From Mesaphorura yosii (Eukaryota; Arthropoda; Collembola; Poduromorpha; Tullbergiidae), in the NCBI GenBank assembly GCA_009869945.1, contig WIXG01000246.1, forward strand, positions 54,280 through 118,279: DNA of 64,000 nt, written 5' to 3'. This document shows positions 14,401 to 25,248 of the stretch, one piece after another (the stretch's first letter is position 1; each line of letters opens with the position of its first letter). Below the pieces are notes generated by a model. That model saw only the letters and a program-made list of their open reading frames with translations, was not told the DNA's origin and searched no databases. The position numbers and the translations under genes were made by a program.

Positions 14401-16745
14401 TATCTCGAATCAGTACTCAAGCACGGATGCGCGAAGCTTCTTTTCTCCGTACATTCTTTCTTTGTTTCAAATCTTTTCCCATTCTTTTTAATTTGGAAAA
14501 CATCGGTTTGTGTGTTGTCCACGGAGATTCTCATTATAAATACTACTCGTGCGTTCTTTACGATAAGCTACTTATAATTTTATTTGTCGTCTTATTAATC
14601 AGGCTTCGCATAGTCCGGCCATGAGCGGGTACGTGAATCAGAACGCGACATGGAGCTCATTAATTGAACTGGCTGGAAAAACAGACCGGGCAGAATATGT
14701 CGTAAAAAAATAATGATGGTAATCAGATTATCGAGCAATAGAATCGAATTATGTGCGTCTGACTTGCCTTCAATGGATTTAGCTTGGGCTTGGGCTTAGC
14801 AACGCGACGTGAATTGGAATTGGGTTGAGTGCTCCACCCAAAAACAAATTTATTGAATAGCGGCGGTTGCTCGTGTTCCAGTTCTCATTCTCATTCTATT
14901 CTAATTCTCATGTTGAATATTTGCACTACTGCGCTCTGCTCCGCCGGCCCAGCCCATTCGCCTCTATATTTGCCTAGAAGGCAAAAAGTTCAGAGTTCAA
15001 CTGAACGTGATCGTCAATTCAATTTTTGGCTGGATTTGATGTCTACTCCCCGTTTGCACCCGAGCAATTTCTAATTCATGGGAATTCGTTTATTTCGAGT
15101 GCTGCCACTCGTGTAATATGCAGTTAATATTCCATGATAAATTAATGAGGCCGCAAGCTCGAAATTTGAAACCCTGCTCAGCTCTTGAGTGGTGTGGCCT
15201 TTGGCCGTGCGTGGCCTGGCCGACTGGGAATCAGAGCTTCAAAGCAATTTGGCTGCCCGTATTGATTATCGTCGAGCGGAAGTGCAGGAAGCGGACAAGT
15301 TGCAGGGCAGGACAGAAGCGGGCGCGGGGACGCGGTGCAGAAACTATCGCAAAGTAAACATAATTAAGTTTTGAGAGTCTCAAGCACAATAACGACGACA
15401 AGCACGACGACGAGAAACAGCAGTGGCAGTGGCACTTTGACTACGACCAGCACAAGAGTCTCGTGTTCGTCGCGTATCGCGTTTTGTGCTTTTTGTTATT
15501 TAGTCGCTGGTTGCTGCGTTGCGGTCGCAAATCGAGTTTCAAATATGCTTCACTTGTTTACAGCAGCCTTTGAAGAGCAGCATAGTTCGATTTCTATTGA
15601 AGTTGCCCTTTGCTGTGGCTTCCTTCACTCTTTTCTTTGGCTGGTTGGCAAGGACACAAAAGTACAAATTTAATTACGATCGAATCCCACTCAATGCGGG
15701 TTGCGAATGGCATACGGGACTCGGAATTGTATGTAATTTGATGCTAAACAGATGGACCACAAAAATTCTGTATGCTTGACTACAAAACACGACATGGACA
15801 CGGGTACAGGCGCGGTCAGGAAAACGAGGACATGCGATGTGCCCGTCCTCGCCCGTAGCTTGCTGCTTTCACGACGGCTGTCGACCTGCACTGTTCTGTT
15901 CATTATTCATCGCGTATTTTGCAAAAAGTTATGCAAACGAGAAAATTTAATTATGTGTGAATTCTTAACAAGAAACCATCAACTTAAATAAGCGAGCTCA
16001 TGTTTCTTTTGAATTTGTGATTAATGTTTACTTTGCGGAGACTTTTGAACAATGGAGCCGATGGCTTCGCTCCGGTTTCCTGTGCCTGGTGACGCATTTT
16101 AATTTATAATGAGTTTTGGGGGCTATGCTGTGTACACGTTACGAAAAAAGACGAAACGTGATATCGTAACTTAATTAAGATGTCCAAATTAATGTACACA
16201 TGAAATTAATTGAAAGGATCAGGCAACGAACGCGTGCTAAAAGAAAGTCGAGACATGACATGAAGACGAAGACGGCATGGAGCATTTTCTCCTTACCTTC
16301 GCATTCGCTGCGGTGCCACTGGCCACGATCGTCTCGACCTCAATATGAGTATGTTCCTAGTAGAATTGGTCCGCCCGAACTGTGACGGTGCTGACGTCCT
16401 CTTTCTTGGATTCCCACGCTGACTCAACGTGAAGCGTTGTTGTTGCAGAGTATTTGATTGATCACAGGAGAGCGTTCGTGCATTGAATTTCTTTATCATC
16501 TCGTTCTTTCCCAGCAGCACGCGCTTGATGAAATCCACTTCGGAACCGGGCAGGAGTGATTTTGGGTTGATTGGCGGCTTGGGCAGTAATTTTGGTCGGT
16601 CATCACATTCGTCAAGTTCTGGTTCGTCGTCGGCGTCAACGCTCGGTGGTCCGCGAGTTACCACGGGTGGCGAGGTTGATCGGGACCGGCCGTCGAGAGG
16701 TTCGGTCTGCATGACTTCAAGCTCGTGCTGCTGGTCGTCTTCCAT
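2191..16745 (-). CDS. dnc: 5' part of cAMP phosphodiesterase PDE4 (dunce)
   Basis: This spans the coding exons I can see of a long-form PDE4 (dunce) gene on the minus strand; the gene runs off the left edge. PDE4 enzymes hydrolyse cAMP in the cytoplasm. UCR1 and UCR2 at the N terminus carry PKA control and dimerisation. The common exon (2191-2430) reads FDVDN..., then RRESFLY, then MSRNSS, in the order found in vertebrate and fly PDE4. Three upstream candidate first exons (3066-3379, 8701-9026, 16297-16745) all end in phase 2, and the common exon begins with the single base that phase 2 requires. This is the classic PDE4 layout of several promoters feeding a shared UCR1. The rest of UCR1, UCR2 and the catalytic HD domain are outside the window. 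The family call rests on the short motif run, but their order and spacing make it strong. Confidence 0.8.
2431..8700. other. PDE4/dunce intron region
   Basis: Apart from the candidate exon at 3066-3379 I see no convincing coding sequence. The stretch is AT-rich, with many ATTA-type homeodomain cores and short GCA/CAG-rich runs, as expected of a large regulatory intron in a neural gene. No tRNA, rRNA or transposon ends were recognised. Confidence 0.4.
3066..3379 (-). CDS. Candidate PDE4/dunce alternative first exon C
   Basis: An open frame begins with ATG at 3379 and encodes about 104 residues rich in Ser, Arg, His and Asn (MPRNYSASSRFEF at the start, PVPRRTTSKNAHK near the end). A possible donor GTGTGC follows position 3066 and leaves phase 2, the phase the common PDE4 exon requires. 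The frame stays open upstream to 3460 without an ATG. PDE4 N-terminal exons are isoform-specific and poorly conserved, so homology cannot be tested by eye. The donor is weaker than at the other two candidates and the exon could be chance. Confidence 0.38.
8701..9026 (-). CDS. dnc: PDE4/dunce alternative first coding exon B
   Basis: ATG at 9026 is preceded directly by an in-frame TGA, so this is a true start rather than an internal exon. It encodes 108 residues: an MPETMFETPAAGG start, a glycine-rich middle, and an end of NRRHSWVYG. The donor GTATGA follows 8701 in phase 2, so joining to the common exon gives Gly then FDVDN. That phase match, and the absence of any stop across about 450 bp on this strand, support the exon. 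The antisense strand also has an open frame, but without a splice partner. An isoform-specific N terminus is the likely role. Confidence 0.68.
9027..16296. other. PDE4/dunce intron or upstream promoter region
   Basis: No supported exon. It should contain the promoter for first exon B (upstream of 9026 on the minus strand) and intron for transcripts starting at exon A. A cluster of CAAGTACTTG-like palindromes at 11042-11118 is listed separately. Open frames at 9635-10018, 10362-10811 and 12555-12872 are low-complexity or antisense to each other and match no family I know. Confidence 0.4.
11042..11118. repeat. Cluster of CAAGTACTTG-type palindromes
   Basis: Within 77 bp there are five related sites: CAAGTACTTG at 11042, CAAGTACCTG at 11061, a half site GGTACTTGA near 11079, CAAGAACTTG at 11093, and CAAGTACTTG again at 11109. 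Each is a palindrome or near-palindrome, and CAAG half sites resemble NK2-type homeodomain targets. It lies in the PDE4 intron/promoter region. It may be a multi-site regulatory element or the stem of a small repeat; the sequence alone does not decide. Confidence 0.55.
16297..16745 (-). CDS. dnc: PDE4/dunce alternative first coding exon A
   Basis: ATG at 16745 opens 149 residues, then a clear donor GTAAGG just below 16297 in phase 2. The protein starts MEDDQQHELEVMQTEP, has an acidic proline-rich part (DADDEPELDECDD), then a basic Ser/Arg part. Joining to the common exon gives Ser followed by FDVDN, matching CFDVDN of vertebrate forms in spacing. The 14-kb distance to the common exon fits the very long dunce locus. 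The link is inferred from phase, strand and gene architecture, not from N-terminal homology. Confidence 0.62.
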
Positions 16746-19700
16746 GTTGCTACTTCTTAATAATTAATTACTGCAGATGAAACGTGTGTGTGGCTTAAAT
16801 CTCGGCAAGGAAAACAAAGCGGTGAAAGTCTCAGTCTGATCAACTAATCTACAATTCGGATTCGCACGTGGTCGTCGCAGTCTCGGAACTTGGAGAAAGG
16901 AAACTTCACTTGTGACGTGTTTCGTCTCGTGTCTCGATACACAATGTACGATGGTAATCTCTTGATTAAATATTTATCACTGGAATTAGCTACGGATTAC
17001 ACGAAATCCGATGAGATTACGTTTTACGCGAGCAGTCACGCTCCGTCGTGTTCGTCTTCCCTCCGATGCACTACTGGCTGACTGTCAGACATCACGATCA
17101 CAGAGAAAAGAGGATATGAACGGTTGCACAGCGGCAGGCAACGAAGAAGCGATGACTAACCGTTCCGTCTGCCTGCCTTGTCTTGTCTTGTTACGTAATG
17201 AGAATGAATGGGGTCTTTCAAGTTCCCATAAAAAATGAAAAAATTACAAAAACAAATAAACTTCGTTGGTTTCTTACATCTCGCTGCTTGGTTCTACGAC
17301 TCCGAGTCGGTTGTCCGTGTCCATCCACTAAATTGCACCCGTCGTGCCGTATTCACTCACTTTGCCCTGAACTCGTGAGCCGTGATGATGGAAATGCAGA
17401 CGAAAGCAAAAGCAACGTGGTAGTTGCGACCGAGCGAGAAGGCGGACAAGTAATCTTGTGTGAATCTTTGCGTGCACTTGTGAGAAATTCTCGTTTACTT
17501 CTTTTTGAACTTTTTCCCGTACCCACTGTCCTACTGCTCCTGGCAAATCATCTTCGAGTGGCGAGCACCACGAGTGTAAATGTAATCGACACAATAATGT
17601 AACAATTGTGTACAGTTAACACTCGCGGAGCGAGAAAGCGCGAGCACGAGCAAGGCAAGAACCGTTTTGTAGTTGAACTTGTACGAGCCACGGACTATGA
17701 GCCCAATGTGTAATTTATTATGATGAAGCGCATGATCCAGAGCTCACATAATTTTTTAGCCGTGTTTCCTCTGCCTGTAAGGCCTGTACCAGCACCAGTA
17801 CAGGCACGGGCTGACGACAGAGCCTAGCCGTTGCTGTAGTCAGTGGTCTACCCTGTGCCGTGCGTGGCTGGAAAGATTTGGAGCATGGATAAAACCAGCA
17901 GACCAGACCAGTCGAGTCCTAAGCACTGGTGCTGGACTGGAGACCACGCTGTAAGAGTATAAGTGAAAGTCTCTTAACTCACACAGCACTGCGACTGCAC
18001 TACTAACTTCAAAGCAAGCTCTCACTTTGTGCTCCGGCTGACTGGCTGACTTTCTCTTTGTGTACTTTTTCTCTGCTGGTTTGTGCCATAATACTAATAC
18101 TGGGACTGCCTGCCTGGCTCGCTGCTCTTTTATCCGTTTATCTGCGCCCTGCATTGCTAGCGCTATTTTAAATGACTTGACTGCGTGCCCATTCGCAACT
18201 GGCAACTGGCATCATGGGGCATGGCACAGTTAACGTATAATATGTACAGTCGCAGGTTCAACTGCTCATGTTTTTTTTCTTCTGTCGCTGCTGCAATGCT
18301 CGAATTATGAAACTGCGATGAGAGATTGGAATTCTCAGAATCGCTGTTTCGCAAAAAATGCAATTATGTTCTCAGAAACAGAATATGATGATGAAAGTGG
18401 AAAGAAAATGAGAATTATCTGGAATAAGATGAATCAGCAAGCAGAGATGAAGACGCTTGTGATTTCGGGCATGTTAAGTTCATGTTGCTCAAGCCAAGTA
18501 CCAGCGCAGCGATGCGAAGGGAGTTTTCCATTTTCCTCTCACTTTATTGAGTTTCGATAATTTCTCATATTCCTGACGAGAATCTGATTTCGCAGTTCAA
18601 GGCTCGTGGGCTCATGGGCATGGCAAAGGAGATCCAACTTTCTCGTGCGTTCTTTTTCCTTTGTCGGCCTGGCCTCATTTAAATGCTAAAAATAAGTGCT
18701 CAAGTGCTCTCGAGAGTTTTCAAGTATTTTTCTCGCAAACTTCCCAGGGCGACGTTGCTTGGAGTTGGACGACGAACGTCAAAGCTGGAGAATGGAGATT
18801 GAAGGAAGACTGCGATAAAAATGACAGCCATGCAACTTTTCCCGTGTTTGATTAGTGTCATGACATGCCGAATAGCTGAACTGAACGCTGGCGTTGGCAT
18901 TTGCATTTGGAAAGAATGTATCTCATTCGACGCAGAATGAACCCGTAATAAAGTCAAAGTGATTTGTTTGCATTTTATATGGAAATTTGATTCAAAGTAA
19001 AGCAAAGCAAGGCGAATGCGGCGAGGAAGTCTCTTGCGGGTATCATGTCGAGCTTCTTCGATTGTTTGCTTTTAGGTTATTAAAAAGTTTTTTACTCTCC
19101 TTCCCGTACGGTTGACAGAAAGGAATAATCGATTCTTAAATACCACTCTGGAGTTTCACATTGTAATGGGAATGGTAATGGGATGGAAATCGAGGCGTGA
19201 CAACGGCAACGCCAAGCACGAGGCACGAGTTTGCGTTCGCGTTTTGCGAGTTCTGCGGCTGACGAATTTCGTGAAAGAATGCAAACGAATATGCCAGATT
19301 GCATGATTTGGTGACACAAACTCATAACAAAGAATTCCCTTGAGGTTTCCATATGCGTACGAAGTCAATACGCCAGCACGCTACGGCCCTCCATTTTTAG
19401 ATTTACGGCTGGCATTGGTGCGTCAAGTTACCAGGAATTTGGGTTGACTGATGGAAATCTCCGACGGATTATTAAATTATGCTTCAGGGACGCATTTCAG
19501 GTGTGCTAATGCACTATGTACCTGCCCCATGCCTTTACTCAGCACGACATTCCCACTGCGTGCCCGGGATTTGTACTTGCTTGATTTTGCAAGCCTCGCC
19601 GTGGCCGTGACTAACCAGGCCAGAATGTATATACCTGCAGGGATTTAAAAATCGAAATTTTGCAAGCCGTTAACAAGATTTTACTTTGCAACGAAGTCCG

Positions 19701-21856
19701 AAGCAGAACTTTTTAATTAAAAAGTAAGAAATGGCGACTTAAACTCCGGGGATCCAGTCTTTCATGCCGCGACGCCAGCGGCAATCGCGTAGCGCTGAGT
19801 CGTCGACGTACTGAAGCTTTCCGTGTGTTTAATGCACTTTTTATATCCTCCACTTCCTTAATTGCACATCATAAAGGTCTCCCGCCATTCCTCCTACAGC
19901 CGTACCGTTGGGCTTCTGCTCGCTATGCTTTCTTCTCGGATCGAAATTACTCGTGTGAAATAAGCCTTTCTTCATGTCCTAATTCCAGGAGGAAACGAAG
20001 CAGCTGTACCCGTCCCCGCTTCGCAGCAGTGCCCTGCTTCAGTTCTTAATTGACTTGCTTGCTGGCTTTCGCTCTTGTGCAGTAAAATGTAGGTTATTAC
20101 ACAAATAATTCAATTAGTACTCGTGATGGTGGATTTTATGTTAGGTATCAAGCGGGCGCGGTCTACTCTCGTTTACTACTTGAGACTGCAATGATAGAGC
20201 GAGCGAGTGATGTATGAAGTTTCTGCTTTCTGGTCAAGTGACTTTGCGCTGGGAGCCGTGCCTCCGCATTATGAGTTCGATTTGTTATTCATTAGGATTC
20301 ATTATCCTGTGGGCCGAGCCGTGGGTATTACGCAGTTTCCTCTCAAAAGCGAATTCGTTTCCGCTAAACTGCGCATCCCACTTCGAGCCGAGTCGACAGT
20401 CGATCATATTACATAAGGAAAACTCCTTTTTAATGATCAAACAGGTGAACGGATGACCTTTTCTTCGTCGTGACTCGCACGCTGTTCACTGTTGTCAATG
20501 TTCCGATTTCGCGTGCAATGAAATGGCAAGACGTAACTGTGCTTGCGTATTTCTTTGAACTGTATTGTATTGCAATACAATGCAGCTGACGCCAAAATGT
20601 GATTAATGATGATCGGATCGGTCTGCGAACTATTCACATAAAAATGATTAAATGTCCAAGAAATCACCATTTGCGTAATGCTCGTGTGAGAAGAGGCGAG
20701 GAAGGTAAATAAAAGGAGCGAGGAACGGAGGAACCAAGCGCTTAGCACGCAATGAGTTTCGTTGTGAGGTGCGCGACTTCTTATTGAATGCCTTTCTAGT
20801 TTCTGAATTCTACATGAAAGCTTCCTATGCAAATATCAAGGTGTTTGCCGCTCGCCTGAAGTGTTGAACGACTTTCTCTTGAAAGTATTGACTTTACTTC
20901 CCAGCTTGGTGCTTGGCCCTCAATAGAGCCGGATTCCAGAATGTCGTCGCACGTGTTATTATCTCATTCTCCCACACAGTGAAAGACACAAGTTGAAAAA
21001 GCGTAGAAGCATGAAAAGGAACTAATTAATATTTCTGAAGTAGCCATAAATTGTGGACGAGAGAGACATAAATTTTAAGGGAAGCGTCGTGACTTTGAAT
21101 GGGAGCGAAAATTGTGAAATTCCCACAAGGGATCCGCTCGCCTCTTCTTAAAGCAATGAGTGGTAATTGAAAAATTTCCAGTTACGAATTCTAATTCGGG
21201 CAATCTATTTCTGGAGTACTTCTATCACTGGACCCATTCCGGGCTGCTGGTTTCTGATAATGAAGGCGCAAATCCGAAATCCCCGTCAGGGAGCCGAGTC
21301 AGCCGGATTCAGTAATTGAGCAACGAGAACTGTTGGAAAATGTTAATACTCCACGGATTATATCTGCGAAATTATGTGGACTAAAATACTACGGCTGGCA
21401 GAGCCCAAAATAGATAGCATGCCACTAAATGCGAATTCAGGCAGAATTGCTCCCACTTTTATTAGTTCTGTACAGCTCTGAACTGATAAGGTCGCGCGGC
21501 TTTACAGTTTATTGCAGCGTAATAAACCAAAAAGCTCAATTCCCAGTGCTATGCTAAGCTTGGCATTGCATTGCTTCGTTACTTTGATTATTATTGACAG
21601 TTACAATGTCTAACTCTCTTTGGCCGCAGTCCTCTACTTATACAGCTTTAGATTTTTATGACTCCACTCGCTCCATAAGTCATCATTATCTATCCTTAAT
21701 ACGAATTTATGGATGCTGTATGTCAATTACTGACGAATGTCTGAATTTCGTCTATGTAGTATGACATAAAATACGAGTTAATTCAGCAACGTTCGGGCAG
21801 TTGCAGTTGTCTGTGCGAATTAATTCTTACTCCTTGTCTTTCGATACAAGCATAAA
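16746..21856. other. Gene-poor interval
   Basis: I find no supported gene. The left end should hold the promoter of PDE4 exon A and the right end the promoter of the ML-like gene. A short inverted repeat lies at 17782-17805 (GCCTGTAC, eight-base loop, GTACAGGC). The remaining open frames are short and lack start context, splice partners or family motifs. Confidence 0.4.
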
Positions 21857-22497
21857 ATGTATTCGAATAGGGCCTTATTCTTGGTCGTCTTGACTTTGGC
21901 TGTGGCATGCTGCAATGGTGGATCAATCATACCAAAATTGCCTGCAGCTGCTGAAGTCGAATGTGGTAAGCGGCCAGACGAAACAGCTTGTAACCAAAAT
22001 AGTAGGCAAAGACATTAACAGAAATCGTGTCGATTTAGAATACAGCGGAAGACTAGTCGATGTTCGCACAGATGGTTGCGGAGTGGCACCATTCGAATGC
22101 ATTATCGAAATCGATTTCGTTCCAAGTACGTCCTTTTTCCTAGACGAATTGTGGTAATAGAATGAATAATGGTCTCCGTAAGACGAATAACAATTCTGTT
22201 AGGTATCAGCCATGAAATTCTCAGCATCAGAATTAGCACGATTCAAGGAGACACTGCGACACCGGTGATTGATCAACCGATCAGAGACTCTGCAGTCGTT
22301 GGTGGAGTTCAGTACACATTCGGACTCACGTTGTCTTCTCCTCTGGTAAACTTATTGCATCCTTAATCAAAAGTGAAACTTTGAAACTAAGTCTTGATTG
22401 CAATTCTTAGAATACGCTGGTGAGGCTGGAGCTGCATGGTGCGGTTGCAGGCATCGTGGAAGTCTGTACGATTGTGAATAACAGCCCGACTCAGTGA
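21857..22497 (+). CDS. Secreted ML-domain (MD-2/NPC2)-like protein
   Basis: Four exons are predicted: 21857-21965, 22003-22125, 22203-22345 and 22411-22497, giving 153 residues. Exon 1 gives a clear signal peptide (basic start, then ALFLVVLTLAVACC). The mature part is a beta-rich small domain: DGCGVAPFEC followed by IEIDFVPS, then GGVQYTFGL and a final strand with a Cys (GIVEVCTIV). This resembles the Cys-PC-Cys, hydrophobic strand and G-x-x-Y pattern of ML lipid-binding proteins such as NPC2 and mite group 2 allergens. One usual Cys pair is not visible. The first intron would be only 37 bp, so the exon 1/2 junction is the weakest part of the model. It probably binds a lipid extracellularly or in endosomes; the ligand is unknown. 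Confidence 0.5.
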
Positions 22498-23563
22498 CAA
22501 TTTCTTGTATTGTAGCTTGGCTATTCCTTACACAAAACGAAAGTAAAGCTCTGAGATATGAGATAACAACTTAAATAAGTGTCTGAACTCTTAAACCTGA
22601 AGTCAATCCGAAATTCTGAGTCATAATGGCGACTGCGGAATCCCAGCAGCTGCTTTCTGTTTATAATATGAGATCGGCGTCTCGCAACGCAAATGTCTAA
22701 ATGAAGGCAAAGGTTGGGCTCTTTAATCGCAAATGCTGCCTTCCATTTCGTAGTTTCTAACGCGCAATAACTAATTAAGCTTCTTCGCTACTCCATCTTT
22801 TCCATCCATGTACTGCAAGCACAGAGGACAATATTTATTTACATAAAACAGGCTGATCAATCGAGCGCTGAAGATAGAGCGGTGGAACACGACTACGACG
22901 ATGTAAAGTAATACCTTTTTCCATAATTACAAATCTTCAAAGTTCTTTTTGGTAGAACAACTACAGTTTGATAGACATGCATTGTGTCGCATTAGGCAGC
23001 TATTGATTCTGCATGGGTAAAAGTTCAAGTGACACTTTAAAACTTAACTGCAAATATTACTTATAAGTTTAATTTGATAAAAATAATTGTCTGTTTTATG
23101 AGGCGTGTTAAGTTTCTTTTTTTAATTTATAAGAAGTAGAAGTGTGATAAACGCTGAGACAATTTATTGGCAATGTCAAACGATGCTATGTGTCTTGACG
23201 TCAGCGACGGGTCGTAGCAATCATGTCAACAAGTTTGCTCTTGAATCTTGAGAAACTTCATGGTTCAAGTGTGCAAACTTAGCATAGACATGTCATCAAC
23301 AGTAATTGCGGCTGTCCTGCACTTGAGAACCAGTTTGCACTGACTTATACCAATAAATTGATTAACCCTCACAACCTGTGGAAAAACTAGTTGGCACGGC
23401 GACTTGAGATTTGAGAATTCATAAGGACATGTTAATTTGATGCGCCAGTCAATGCCTTCTCATGAAATGACCATCCTTAACTACCAGTTGGCAATGCGTT
23501 TCGTAACAATGTAGTTCCCCTTAAACAGGTGCTCCATAAGCTGTGCTGACTGAGTGGTGTATC
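22498..23563. other. Intergenic, no gene seen
   Basis: AT-rich spacer between the ML-like gene and the first CRAL-TRIO gene. No open frame with family resemblance was found on either strand. Confidence 0.5.
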
Positions 23564-23572
23564 TATAAAAAG
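23564..23572 (+). promoter_or_regulatory. TATA box of first CRAL-TRIO gene
   Basis: TATAAAAAG lies about 70 bp upstream of the ATG at 23635. An initiator-like TCAGT follows at 23607, slightly further than the usual 30 bp, so the exact start site is uncertain. Confidence 0.5.
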
Positions 23573-23634
23573 GGTAAAATTGCAAAATAAATTCGCAAAT
23601 TATCGATCAGTTCAGAATCTGGACAGTTTACAAA

Positions 23635-24729
23635 ATGACTTCGTCAAAGTTTGTGATTTGTTTCGTGGTGTTCGGAGTCGTAGCCTGTTCTGCAGAACTG
23701 AATCAGACGGAGAAAGATGCGGTAGCGAAGGTACGTTCTTCAGCAAGTAACGTAGTCTAACCTTTTCAGCGTCAATTATCCGATTTATTCTTTTCATGCA
23801 TGCAGTTCCGTAAAATGGTTAAGCCGATCTTACTGGAAGACTACATGAGTTCGGACTTGTACTTACTTCCCTATATTCGGGCACGGAATTTCAACTTGGG
23901 AGAAGCAAAAGAAATGATTGCCAAAACAATGCAATGGAGAAAGTCAAACAAGATGGATAAAATCCTGAGCGAGAATTTTCAGAAATTCAGACGCGAGTTT
24001 CCTGTGTTTTTCGAAGGAGTGGATAAAGATGGCAGGCCAAGTAAGCTGGCAGAACTCTTATTTGCGCTCCAGAAATGTAGTTAACGTAGATTCTAAATTG
24101 CAGTCACAACATACCTCTTTGGACAGTATGACTTTCGTAAAGCTTCCCTGGCCGGTGAGTCAGACCGACTGAAGCGGTACATCGACCGCATATTCGAAGA
24201 GCGATTCAAGCGCATTCGTGACATCAACAATCCGAATATTAATTCGACAATTGCCATCTTCGATTTGAATGGATTTAACAACAGGCAACACCTTTGCTTG
24301 CAATGTGAGTTGAAGCTTCTCTGATGCTCATTTGTGCGCTTTGTACACAAAAAGTTCAATTTGAAACTAATTGGGCGTTAATATTTCCAGGCTTGGACTA
24401 CTACCTTCATCTGACCAGCACTTATGAGAATTACTATCCTCAGATGACTTACAAGACGTACTTCGTGAACAGTAAGAGCACTAACTACTAAAACATTTTG
24501 ATTTATTCGTGCATTCACTAATCGCAGTTTGAATTCTGTAGTGCCCACATTGTTCGAACAAGTCTTGACCGCAGTCAGGCCATTGTTCTCTGACCACACG
24601 AGGAATTCCATCTACTTCTTCGATAACAACAAGGAGAAATGGAGGAAGGAGCTTGCTAAGCAAATTCCCAACAGCGAGCTGTTCCGACAGTTTGGTGGGA
24701 CCAAAATTGTTAAAGGACAAGGAGTTTGA
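23635..24729 (+). CDS. Secreted CRAL-TRIO (Sec14-like) protein, copy 1
   Basis: Five exons are predicted: 23635-23730, 23806-24040, 24104-24304, 24391-24471 and 24542-24729 (266 residues). Exon 1 encodes a signal peptide (MTSSKFVICFVVFGVVACSA). Exon 2 carries the CRAL-TRIO N-terminal helices (YLLPYIRARNFNLGEAK then MQWRK). The later exons carry the lipid-binding fold, with a strand IAIFDLNG, then YYPQMTYKTYFVN, a Lys/Trp region WRKEL and the terminal FRQFGGT (family: YGG). Sec14-like proteins transfer phosphoinositides, retinoids or tocopherol. Most are cytosolic, so the signal peptide is unusual. The gene lies head-to-tail with a paralogue of identical length. AATAAA follows at 24794. The ligand cannot be read from sequence. 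Confidence 0.82.
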
Positions 24730-24793
24730 AATTTGAAGCCCAAGCAGCCAGCCGGCCTTGCTATGTTGAAGACTGATGTATTTATTTCTGTTG

Positions 24794-24799
24794 AATAAA
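24794..24799 (+). terminator. Poly(A) signal of CRAL-TRIO copy 1
   Basis: AATAAA 65 bp after the stop codon. Confidence 0.7.
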
Positions 24800-25248
24800 A
24801 AAGTTCGCAAAGCTTGTAATGGGTTAAGGTCATTATCATTGACAACCACAGCTCAGTGTCAGCCTCAATATTTTTAATTTGAGCAGCATAAAGTGCAATG
24901 CATCGGCGGAACTTTATTTGCATTGACATTCACAAGCAGAAATGGTGAAAAACCTGTTTTGCTGTCCAACGTTCAACAAAGGCCTTCATTCTTCATCGAA
25001 GTCTAGGCCGCTCATATTTGCTAAAAACCCTGTTTGGGCACCGCCACTTTCGATCTTTTCTCTTGTGATTTATTCCCTACCCTACCCTGCGTTGGCAAGA
25101 AAGATGGTTTTCTTAATGCACTCTGAGAAACGACTGACAACATTTGAAATAGATGATCATGTGGTGTGGATGAAACCTGACGTTGGGAAGAAATTAATCT
25201 CGATTAATACGCCCTTGCAGCGTGTTTCTCCTGAATTCTCAGCTGAAT
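24800..25248. other. Spacer between the two CRAL-TRIO genes
   Basis: About 450 bp separate the copies. An open frame crosses this interval on the plus strand but has no family match and runs into the start of copy 2 in another frame. The promoter of copy 2 must lie here; no clear TATA box was found. Confidence 0.4.

Noticed and set aside
17782-17805. GCCTGTAC inverted repeat as a functional hairpin
   Set aside because: An 8-bp stem with an 8-base loop is expected by chance in 64 kb, and nothing around it suggests a terminator or an RNA gene.
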